A stretch of DNA of 64,000 nt, taken from the NCBI GenBank assembly GCA_018350325.1, contig JAEVLN010000015.1:579539-643538 (forward strand), in the 5' to 3' direction. The notes beneath the pieces are model-generated. The model was not told where the DNA came from, did not search any database, and saw nothing but the letters and a program-made list of their open reading frames with translations. Shown here one piece after another: positions 54,800 to 64,000 of this stretch. Position numbers and translations under genes: made by a program. Source of the DNA: Globodera rostochiensis (Eukaryota > Nematoda > Chromadorea > Rhabditida > Heteroderidae). Every line of letters begins with the position of its first letter. Position 1 is the first letter of the stretch.

Positions 54800-55306
54800 T
54801 CAATTCTTTCTTTTTTTCGCCTCACTCGGACCTTCGTTAGCGTCAAGCATTCTGAAAATTATAAAATATGGTAAGACAACGCATCGAGTGAATGCCGCGA
54901 GTTTTTGTTCTTTAAATGTTTCCAAAAATGGAAATAATTAATTTATGCCTTTACCCGTCGCCAATGCTCCCCCTCCGGTCGTCGAGGACAATCCAAATGC
55001 GATTCCACTGCCGATGGCACTTCCATTCAATTGCCTCTTTTTCCCATTTGGCCCATTTGTCTTTGTCGCGCTCAATCGGACAACGTACCAACAAACAAAA
55101 ATCTTTGTTAAAGCGTCGAAACTCCAATCGTTCCCCCGTCAAATTGTTCTTCAGTTCGAATGGCTCAACAATGCCCGCAGAGCAATTCCAAAGACAGACG
55201 ATGAAATTGACCGAATAGGTCGAATTGATAAATTCCTTAAGAGGAATAAAGGAATTTAAACAGAGAATCCAATTCAAAACAAATTCAAAAACTCACCAAT
55301 TTGAGT

Positions 55307-55822
55307 GGTAAAAGGACGACTCGTTCCCCGCCAACTCGTTCCCCACCCCCAACTCGTTCCCCTCAAAAAAAATTCAAAAGTCGATAAAAAATTTTTTTGA
55401 GGGGTATTCGAGGGCCTAGAATTGAATCTGACCTCTATTTTGACCAATTTCGAACCCCGGACCCGAATTCGAACAATTTTTTGGAAAAATTTTTTTTGTT
55501 TCAAAATCGATTTTTTATAACAAAATCGTTCAAAAGCATATTCGTTCGATCTTCCGTTCGTCCTAACATGCATTTTGAACCTTTTAAACGACTTAAACAA
55601 AAAAAATTTTTTTTTGGAAAAACCCAATTTTTTCGACCAATTGTTCGAATTCGGGGTAGGGGTTCGACATACGGTACTTGACGGAGCTCGGATACGCTCT
55701 AGCACGAGTTATGAAGAATTTTTAGAGGTTTAAAGCCATTTTTATGGAGGGAAACGAGTTGGGTAAAAGGGAACGAGTTGGAGGTGGGGAACGAGTTGGG
55801 GTGGAACGAGTTGGGTGCCGTT
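55307..55822. mobile_element. Tandem-arm MITE 3, AACTCGTTCCCC arms
   Basis: It is flanked by AATTTGAGT (55298-55306) and CATTTGAGT (55823-55831), a 9-bp duplication with one mismatch. The left end GGTAAAAGGACGACTCG matches the inverted right end of tandem-arm MITE 2. The arms use AACTCGTTCCCC units where MITE 2 uses CGATTCGTTCCCC. The cores are homologous (both contain a TTCGAACAATT phrase and a GGGGTTCGACATACG phrase). Confidence 0.8.
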
Positions 55823-56437
55823 CATTTGAGTCCTTCTATCACTATCAAACAAAGGCTGCATTTCAACACCTTCGGATGGCCATCCCCGCGGGGCGTGTGC
55901 AACCATTTGGCCAAAGCTTGGGCCGAAGAAGCGCCGGCACTGTCATCAGCCGGGAACGCGGGAAAAACATCAACGGAATTGATCAATCGGAGTTTCGGGC
56001 AATCGCCGAGAATGGTCGGAGAGAATTGGCGCAAACGGCCGAGTTCAGAGGAAAGCAAGTAAAAGCCGCAAATGTTGTCTTTGATCAAAGGCCAAATTTC
56101 TTTCCAAATGATTTCCCAGCTGCGGTTTTGGATGCCGGGTGATCTAATGAAAAGATTGGTCCCTTTGGAGTCAAAAAGTCGGCGAATGCATTGGAGATAT
56201 CCGATGACACTTTGGTCGATGTACCTGAAATTTTGTATAAATTTGAATATTTAAGGGCCATCAAACAATTTAAACCGAAAAGGACCTTATTGTAAGCCAT
56301 TTGAAGCCGATCACTTTGTCCGGAAGCGGCTCTTGCGGAATTGGCAACAAACGCTCAAATTTACATTCAACGAATTTGACAATTTCAGCGCCATTTCCTC
56401 CGATTGCGCGACGAATTTGCAAATCGCCCAACTCCCA

Positions 56438-59400
56438 TCCCATAAACTTTTATGCGTCCCATGAACTTTTATGCGTCCCATAAACTTTTATACGTCCCAT
56501 GAACTTTTATGCGTCCCATAAACTTTTATGCGTCCCATAAACTTTTATGCGTCCCATAAACTTTTATGCGTCCCATAAACTTTTATGCGTCCCATAAACT
56601 TTTATGCGTCCCATGAACTTTTATGCGTCCCATGAACTTTTATGCGTCCCATGAACTTTTATGCGTCCCATAAACTTTTATGCGTCCCATAAACTTTTAT
56701 GCGTCCCATAAACTTTTATGCGTCCCATAAACTTTTATGCGTCCCATAAACTTTTATGCGTCCCATAAACTTTTATGCGTCCCATAAACTTTTATGCGTC
56801 CCATGAACTTTTATGCGTCCCATGAACTTTTATGCGTCCCATAAACTTTTATGCGTCCCATAAACTTTATGCTCCCATAAACTTTTATGCGTCCCCATAA
56901 ACTTTACGCGTCCCCATAAACTTATGGCGTCCCATAGAACTTTTATGCGTCCCATTGAACTTTTATGCGTCCATGAACTTTTATGCGTCCCATGAACTTT
57001 TATGCGTCCCATAAACTTTTATGCGTCCCATGAACTTTTATGCGTCCCATGAACTTTTATGCGTCCCATAAACTTTTATGCGTCCCATGAACTTTTATGC
57101 GGTCCCATGAACTTTATGCGTCCCATGAAACTTTTATGCGTCCCATGAACTTTATGCGTCCCATGAAACTTTTATGCGTCCCATGAAACTTTTATGCGTC
57201 CCATAAACTTTTTATGCGTCCCATGAACTTTTATGCGTCCCATGAACTTTTATGCGTCCCATAACTTTTATGCGTCCCATGAACTTTTATCGTCCCATAA
57301 ACTGTTATTGCGTCCCATGAACTTTTATGCGTCCCATGAACTTTTATGCGTCCCATGAACTTTTATGCGTCCCATGAACTTTTATGCGTCCCATAAACTT
57401 TTATGCGTCCCATGAACTTTTATGCGTCCCATGAACTTTTTATGCGTCCCATAAACTTTTATGCGTCCCATGAACTTTTATGCGTCCCATAAACTTTTAT
57501 GCGTCCCATAAAACTTTATGCGTCCCCATGAACTTTTATGCGTCCCATGAACTTTTATGCGTCCCATAAACTTTTATGCGTCCCATGAACTTTTATGCGT
57601 CCCATGAACTTTTATGCGTCCCATGAACTTTTATGCGTCCCATGAACTTTTATGCGTCCCATAACTTTTATGCGTCCCATGAACTTTTATGCGTCCCATG
57701 AACTTTTATTGCGTCCCATGAACTTTTATGCGTCCCATGAACTTTTATGCGTCCCATGAACTTTATGCGTCCCATAAACTTTATGCGTCCCATAAACTTT
57801 TATGCGTCCCATGAACTTTTATGCGTCCCATGAACTTTTATGCGTCCCATGAACTTTTATGCGTCCCATGAACTTTTATGCGTCCCATGAACTTTTATGC
57901 GTCCCATGAACTTTTATGCGTCCCATGAACTTTTATGCGTCCCATGACTTTTATGCGTCCCATAAACTTTTATGCGTCCCATGAACTTTTATGCGTCCCA
58001 TAAACTTTTATGCGTCCCATGAACTTTTATGCGTCCCATGAACTTTATGCGTCCCATGAACTTTTATGCGTCCCATGAACTTTATGCGTCCCATGAACTT
58101 TTATGCGTCCCATGAACTTTTATGCGTCCCATGAACTTTTATGCGTCCCATGAACTTTTATGCGTCCCATGAACTTTTATGCGTCCCATGAAACTTTTAT
58201 GCGTCCCATGAACTTTTATGCGTCCCATGAACTTTATGCGTCCCATGAACTTTTATGCGTCCCATGAAACTTTTATGCGTCCCATGAACTGTTATGCGTC
58301 CCATGAACTTTTATGCGTCTCCATAAACTTTTATGCGTCCCATAAACTTTTATGCGTCCCATGACTTTTATGCGTCCCATAAACTTTTTATGCGTCCCAT
58401 GAACTTTTATGCGTCCCATGAACTTTTATGCGTCCATAAACTTTTATTCGTCCCATGAACTTTTATGCGTCCCATAAACTTTTATGCGTCCCATAAACTT
58501 TTATGCGTCCATAACTTTTATGCGTCCCATAAACTTTTATGCGTCCATTAACTTTTATGCGTCCCATGAAACTTTTATGCGTCCCATAAACTTTTAGGCG
58601 TCCCATAACTTTTATGCGTCCCATTAACGTTTATGCGTCCCATAACTTTTATGCGTCCCATGAAACTTTTATGCGTCCCATGAACTTTTTATGCGTCCAT
58701 AAACTTTTATGCGTCCCATGAACTTTTATGCGTCCATAAACTTTTATGCGTCCCATAAACTTTTATGCGTCCCATAAACTTTTATGCGTCCCATGAACTT
58801 TTATGCGTCCCATGAAACTTTTATGCGTCCCATGAACTTTTATGCGTCCCATGAACTTTTATGCGTCCATGAAACTTTTATGCGTCCCATGAACTTTTAT
58901 GCGTCCATGAACTTTTATGCGTCCCATGAAACTTTTATGCGTCCCATGAAACTTTTATGCGTCCCATAAACTTTTATGCGTCCCATAAACTTTTATGCGT
59001 CCCATAACTTTTATGCGTCCCATAAACTTTTATGCGTCCCATAACTTTTATGCGTCCCATAAACTTTTATGCGTCCCATAAACTTTTATGCGTCCCATAA
59101 ACTTTTATGCGTCCCATAAACTTTTATGCGTCCCATAAACTTTATGCGTCCCATAACTTTTATGCGTCCCATGAACTTTTATGCGTCCCATGAACTTTTA
59201 TGCGTCCCATGAACTTTTATGCGTCCCATGAAACTTTTATGCGTTCCCATGAACTTTTATGCGTCCCATAAACTTTTATGCGTCCCATGAACTTTTATGC
59301 GTCCCATGAACTTTATGCGTCCCATGAACTTTTATGCGTCCCATGAACTTTTATGCGTCCCATGAACTTTTATGCGTCCCATGAACTTTTATTCGTCCCA

Positions 59401-62400
59401 TGAACTTTTATTGCGTCCCATGAACTTTTATGCGTCCCATGAACTTTTATGCGTCCCATGAACTTTTATGCGTCCCATGAACTTTTATGCGTCCCATGAA
59501 CTTTTATGCGTCCCATGAACTTTTATGCGTCCCATGAACTTTTATGCGTCCCATAAACTTTTATGCGTCCCATGAACTTTTATGCGTCCCATGAACTTTT
59601 ATGCGTCCCATGAACTTTTATGCGTCCCATGAACTTTTATGCGTCCCATGAACTTTTATGCGTCCCATGAACTTTTATGCGTCCCATGAACTTTTATGCG
59701 TCCCATAAACTTTTATGCGTCCCATGAACTTTTATGCGTCCCATGAACTTTTATGCGTCCCATGAACTTTATGCGTCCCATGAACTTTTATGCGTCCCAT
59801 GAACTTTTATGCGTCCCATGAACTTTTATGCGTCCCATGAACTTTTATGCGTCCCATGAACTTTTATGCGTCCCATGAACTTTTATGCGTCCCATGAACT
59901 TTTATGCGTCCCATAAACTTTTATGCGTCCCATGAACTTTTATGCGTCCCATGAACTTTTATGCGTCCCATGAACTTTTATGCGTCCCATGAACTTTTAT
60001 GCGTCCCATGAACTTTTATGCGTCCCATGAACTTTTATGCGTCCCATAAACTTTTATGCGTCCCATAAACTTTTATGCGTCCCATAAACTTTTATGCGTC
60101 CCATAAACTTTTATGCGTCCCATAAACTTTTATGCGTCCCATAAACTTTTATGCGTCCCATAAACTTTTATGCGTCCCATAAACTTTTATGCGTCCCATA
60201 AACTTTTATGCGTCCCATGAACTTTTATGCGTCCCATGAACTTTTATGCGTCCCATGAACTTTTATGCGTCCCATGAACTTTTATGCGTCCCATGAACTT
60301 TTATGCGTCCCATGAACTTTTATGCGTCCCATGAACTTTTATGCGTCCCATGAACTTTTATGCGTCCCATAAACTTTTATGCGTCCCATGAACTTTTATG
60401 CGTCCCATGAACTTTTATGCGTCCCATGAACTTTTATGCGTCCCATGAACTTTTATGCGTCCCATGAACTTTTATGCGTCCCATGAACTTTTATGCGTCC
60501 CATGAACTTTTATGCGTCCCATGAACTTTTATGCGTCCCATGAACTTTTATGCGTCCCATGAACTTTTATGCGTCCCATGAACTTTTATGCGTCCCATGA
60601 ACTTTTATGCGTCCCATGAACTTTTATGCGTCCCTAGAACTTTTATGCGTTCCCATGAACTTTTATGCGTCCCATGAACTTTTATGCGTCCCATGAACTT
60701 TTATGCGTCCCATAACTTTTATGCGTCCCATGAACTTTTATGCGTCCATGAACTTTTATGCGTCCCATAACTTTATGCGTCCCATGAACTTTTATGCGTC
60801 CCATGAACTTTTATGCGTCCCATTGAACTTTTATGCGTCCCATGAACTTTTATGCGTCCCATGAACTTTTATGCGTCCATGAACTTTTATGCGTCCCATG
60901 AACTTTTATGCGTCCCATGAACTTTTATGCGTCCCATGAACTTTTATGCGTCCCATGAACTTTTATGCGTCCCTGAACTTTTATGCGTCCCATAACTTTT
61001 ATGCGTCCCATAAACTTTTATGCGTCCCATGAACTTTTATGCGTCCCATGAAACTTTTATGCGTCCCATGAACTTTTTATGCGTCCCATGAACTTTATGC
61101 GTCCCATAACTTTTATGCGTCCCATGAACTTTTATGCGTCCCATGAACTTTTATGGTCCCATGAACTTTTATGCGTCCCATAAACTTTTATGCGTCCCAT
61201 GAACTTTTATGCGTCCCATGAACTTTTATGCGTCCCATGAACTTTTATGCGTCCATGAACTTTTATGCGTCCCATGAACTTTTATGCGTCCCATAACTTT
61301 TATGCGTCCCATGAACTTTTATGCGTCCCATAAACTTTTATGGTCCCATGAACCTTTTATGCGTCCATGAACTTTATGCGTCCCATGAACTTTTATGCGT
61401 CCCATAACTTTATGCGTCCCATGAACTATGCGTCCTTTAATTTATGCGTCCCATGAACTTTTATGCGTCCCATGAAACTTTTATGCGTCCCATGAAACTT
61501 TTTATGCGTCCCATAACTTTTATGCGTCCATGAACTTTTATGCGTCCCATGAACTTTTATGCGTCCCATGAACTTTTATGCGTCCCATGAAACTTTTATG
61601 CGTCCCATAAACTTTTATGCGTCCCATAACTTTTATGCGTCCCATGAAACTTTTATGCGTCCCATGAACTTTTATGCGTCCCATGAACTTTTATGCGTCC
61701 CATGAACTTTTATGCGTCCCATGAACTTTTATGCGTCCCATGAACTTTTATGCGTCCCATGAACTTTTATGCGTCCCATGACCTTTTATGCGTCCCATGA
61801 ACTTTTATGCGTCCCATGAACTTTTATGCGTCCCATGAACTTTTATGCGTCCCTATGAACTTTTATGCGTCCCATAACTTTTATGCGTCCCATGAACTTT
61901 TATGCGTCCATGAACTTTTATGCGTCCCATGAACTTTTATGCGTCCATGAACTTTTATGCGTCCCATAAACTTTTTATGCGTCCCATGAACTTTTATGCG
62001 TCCCATGAACTTTTATGGTCCCATGAACTTTTATGCGTCCCATAACTTTTATGCGTCCCATAAACTTTATGCGTCCATAAACTTTTATGCGTCCCATGAA
62101 CTTTTATGCGTCCCATGAACTTTTATGCGTCCCATGAACTTTTATGCGTCCCATGAACTTTTATGCGTCCCATGAACTTTTATGCGTCCCATGAATTTTA
62201 TGCGTCCCATGAACTTTTATGCGTCCCATGAACTTTTATGCGTCCATGAACTTTTATGCGTCCCATGAACTTTTTATGCGTCCCATAAACTTTTATGCGT
62301 CCCATAAACTTTTATGCGTCCCATAAACTTTTATGCGTCCCATAACTTTTATGCGTCCCATAACTTTTATGCGTCCCATAAACTTTTATGCGTCCCATAA

Positions 62401-62990
62401 ACTTTTATGCGTCCCATAAACTTTTATGCGTCCCATAAACTTTTATGCGTCCCATGAACTTTTATGCGTCCCATGAACTTTTATGCGTCCCATGAACTTT
62501 TATGCGTCCCATAAACTTTTATGCGTCCCATAAACTTTTATGCGTCCCATAAACTTTTATGCGTCCCATGAACTTTTATGCGTCCCATAAACTTTTATGC
62601 GTCCCATAAACTTTTATGCGTCCCATGAACTTTTATGCGTCCCATGAACTTTTATGCGTCCCATGAACTTTTATGCGTCCCATGAACTTTTATGCGTCCC
62701 ATAAACTTTTATGCGTCCCATAAACTTTTATGCGTCCCATGAACTTTTATGCGTCCCATAAACTTTTATGCGTCCCATAAACTTTTATGCGTCCCATGAA
62801 CTTTTATGCGTCCCATGAACTTTTATGCGTCCCATAAACTTTTATGCGTCCCATGAACTTTTATGCGTCCCATGAACTTTTATGCGTCCCATAAACTTTT
62901 ATGCGTCCCATAAACTTTTATGCGTCCCATAAAACTTTTATGCGTCCCATAAAACTTTTATGCGTCCCATAAAACTTTTATGCGTCCCAT
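56438..62990. repeat. 6.55-kb tandem array of a 19-bp unit
   Basis: About 345 head-to-tail copies of CCCATRAACTTTTATGCGT (R is A or G). Two monomer classes, CATAAAC and CATGAAC, occur in runs; A-type runs dominate the first 500 bp, about 60040-60200 and about 62280-62420. Stretches such as 59420-60640 are nearly perfect, others have frequent single-base indels. The array begins inside exon 2 of Fbx11 and ends at 62990. The unit matches the short array at 36164-36295 and, inverted, the arm at 63443-63534. The open frames seen across it come from the repeat alone. Confidence 0.97.
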
Positions 62991-63442
62991 GGAGTTCTAC
63001 ATCAATTTTGTCATGTCTAAGATTTTTCATCAAGTACTTGATTTTTGGTAATAGTAAAGCTGATACCCCCCATTTTTAAAAAAAAGGTAATAGGTACTCC
63101 AGTTTGTTCCCCTCCGGGGTTTAAAATCGGTCGAAATGGAGGTGGTCAGATTCGGATTCTAGGCCCCCGGAATACCCCTAATCATTTTCTTAACTTCAAA
63201 ACAAAAAAATTTATTTTTCCAATAAGGGGGGAACAAACTGGAGTATTACTTTGTTCAAAAAACAAACAACCAAACGGACTTCGTCTTTTTAGATATCAGA
63301 TTCGGATTCTACGTCCCAGAAAAGCCTTAGAAACTATTTTCTAACGACTTTATAAAAAGTTTTTATTTTTTGATTAAAAAATTGGGACCCTCATTCTTTA
63401 GGCTTACCAAAAAATTTCTAAAGTAAAACATTTACACGGCAT
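62991..63442. other. Core between the long array and its inverted arm
   Basis: Contains an inner inverted repeat (ACTCCAGTTTGTTCCCC and GGGGAACAAACTGGAGT, about 63098-63246). The phrase GGTCAGATTCGGATTCTAGG near 63143 matches, in reverse complement, the core of tandem-arm MITE 3 near 55410-55440. No coding sequence. Confidence 0.6.
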
Positions 63443-63534
63443 CATGGGACGCGTAAAAGTTCATGGGACGCACAAAAGTTTTATGGGACGCATAAAAGTT
63501 TATGGGACGCATAAAAGTTCATGGGACGCATAAA
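63443..63534. repeat. Inverted short arm of the 19-bp array
   Basis: Five units of ATGGGACGCATAAAAGTT, the inverted complement of the long array unit, with slightly more variation (CGCGTAAAAG, CGCACAAAAG). Together with 56438-62990 this forms a highly asymmetric foldback structure. Confidence 0.85.
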
Positions 63535-63554
63535 CCGGACTAGAACCAAACAAA

Positions 63555-63646
63555 GCTAAGCAGGGCCAAATCTCAAAAAGTTATGGCCAGAAAATACTTT
63601 TTTGGCGCCACAAATGGCTATAACTTTTTTGAGATTTGGACTTAGC
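63555..63646. repeat. Hairpin with GTTATGGCCA stem
   Basis: GCTAAGCAGGGCCAAATCTC pairs with GAGATTTGGACTTAGC, and AAAAAGTTATGGCCA with TGGCTATAACTTTTTT. It shares the stem words of the palindrome at 11790-12144. Confidence 0.7.
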
Positions 63647-63818
63647 TTTTGAAAGCTTTTACTAGTTGTAAGCTTTCAAATGATATCAAAAATTTTTGAT
63701 TTGGTTAGATTTAAAAGAAATTATATCCTCAATCCGGTTCGTGTACCCTTGGCTTTTCGAATAAAAAAACTCACATTTCTTTCAGCCTTTTCTCCACTTT
63801 CTTCGGATTGTCCGACAT

Positions 63819-64000
63819 TTGTTTTTGTTGCCAAATGATTTGATTTTTATGCTTTCAATGGCCTAAACTGAAAAAATGCATAAAATTTTTTGCGGTACTC
63901 ATTCATTTGGCGCCTGGACAATTGTCCACTGTAATTTTGTAATAAGACGTAATTTTCCTTTTTTATACTGCTTGAATCTTATCTTAAATTTACTAGAAAT
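63819..64000 (-). promoter_or_regulatory. Upstream region of Fbx11
   Basis: The first ~60 bp (plus strand CCAAATGATTTGATTTTTAT, later GGCCTAAACTG) resemble the family promoter block, with weaker TATA-like sequence. The rest of the window shows nothing recognisable. Confidence 0.35.

Larger units (their letters stand above)
54800..63818 (-). pseudogene. Fbx11: F-box-like gene disrupted by two elements
   Basis: Exon 5 54800-54851, exon 4 54955-55235, exon 3 about 55824-56224, exon 2 only 56286-56437, exon 1 63775-63818 ([14 protein letters not shown]). Exons 3 and 4 are open and carry [39 protein letters not shown] and CPIERDKDKW. Tandem-arm MITE 3 (55307-55822) sits exactly at the exon 3 donor. 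Exon 2 stops after the reading [11 protein letters not shown] and gives way to the 19-bp array. The F-box-like first half of exon 2 is not found anywhere up to exon 1, so it was deleted. Exon 1 and the promoter block beyond it are preserved 6.5 kb away. Confidence 0.85.

Noticed and set aside
58784..58969. Open frame across the 19-bp array (repeating MRPMNFYASHE-type peptide)
   Set aside because: Three 19-bp units equal 19 codons, so long open frames arise automatically. No start context, splice signals or family match.
56438..62990. CRISPR-like regular array
   Set aside because: Units are head-to-tail 19-mers with no unique spacers, and the DNA is eukaryotic.

Overview
This is eukaryotic, AT-rich, repeat-dense DNA. 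It looks like the genome of a plant-parasitic cyst nematode of the Globodera/Heterodera type. That is an inference from three things: a five-exon histone H2A.Z gene with nematode-like residues, SPRY exons of the RanBPM/SPRYSEC type that is expanded in potato cyst nematodes, and a tandem family of short five-exon F-box-like genes with small introns. No prokaryotic features are visible.

Layout. The backbone is a dispersed tandem family of F-box-like genes (called Fbx1 to Fbx11 here), nearly all on the minus strand. The architecture is: exon 1 (a Met-Ser-Asp/Glu-Asn-Pro peptide), exon 2 (F-box-like), exons 3 and 4 (conserved C-terminal region), exon 5 (short Lys-rich tail). Fbx8 (41208-42578) and Fbx7 (36589-39343) read through in frame. 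Fbx9 (50883-52471) is open but lacks the tail. Fbx5, Fbx6 and Fbx11 are broken, and Fbx1-4 and Fbx10 are remnants. A duplicated plus-strand segment carrying SPRY exons lies at about 13.8-17.8 kb and again at 33.2-35.6 kb. The only clear housekeeping gene is H2A.Z at 44932-46742 (minus).

Mobile DNA dominates. A Helitron (3' end at 4370, Rep/helicase 4732-8718, N-terminal frames up to 9266) has RPA/OB-fold-like exons just upstream. A complete Ty3/gypsy-type LTR retrotransposon (25607-30613, 228-bp LTRs identical by eye, 5-bp target duplication) sits inside exon 4 of Fbx6. Several hAT-like MITEs have perfect or near-perfect 8-bp target duplications. There is a tiny TA-flanked MITE, several long foldback elements, tRNA-derived SINE-like pieces and a Merlin/IS1595-like transposase remnant.

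The most striking structure is a set of non-autonomous elements with 9-bp target duplications. Their inverted arms are tandem arrays of a short motif (16039-16632, 16993-17768, 55307-55822). A 6.55-kb array of a 19-bp unit (56438-62990), with a short inverted counterpart at 63443-63534, appears to be a hugely expanded arm of a related element. Its core resembles the core of the 55307 element. It cuts exon 2 of Fbx11.

The two SPRY segments act as natural filled/empty site pairs, so several insertions can be dated relative to the duplication. The window reads as a rapidly evolving multigene region in which repeated insertion, foldback DNA and segmental duplication keep creating and breaking F-box-like and SPRY gene copies.
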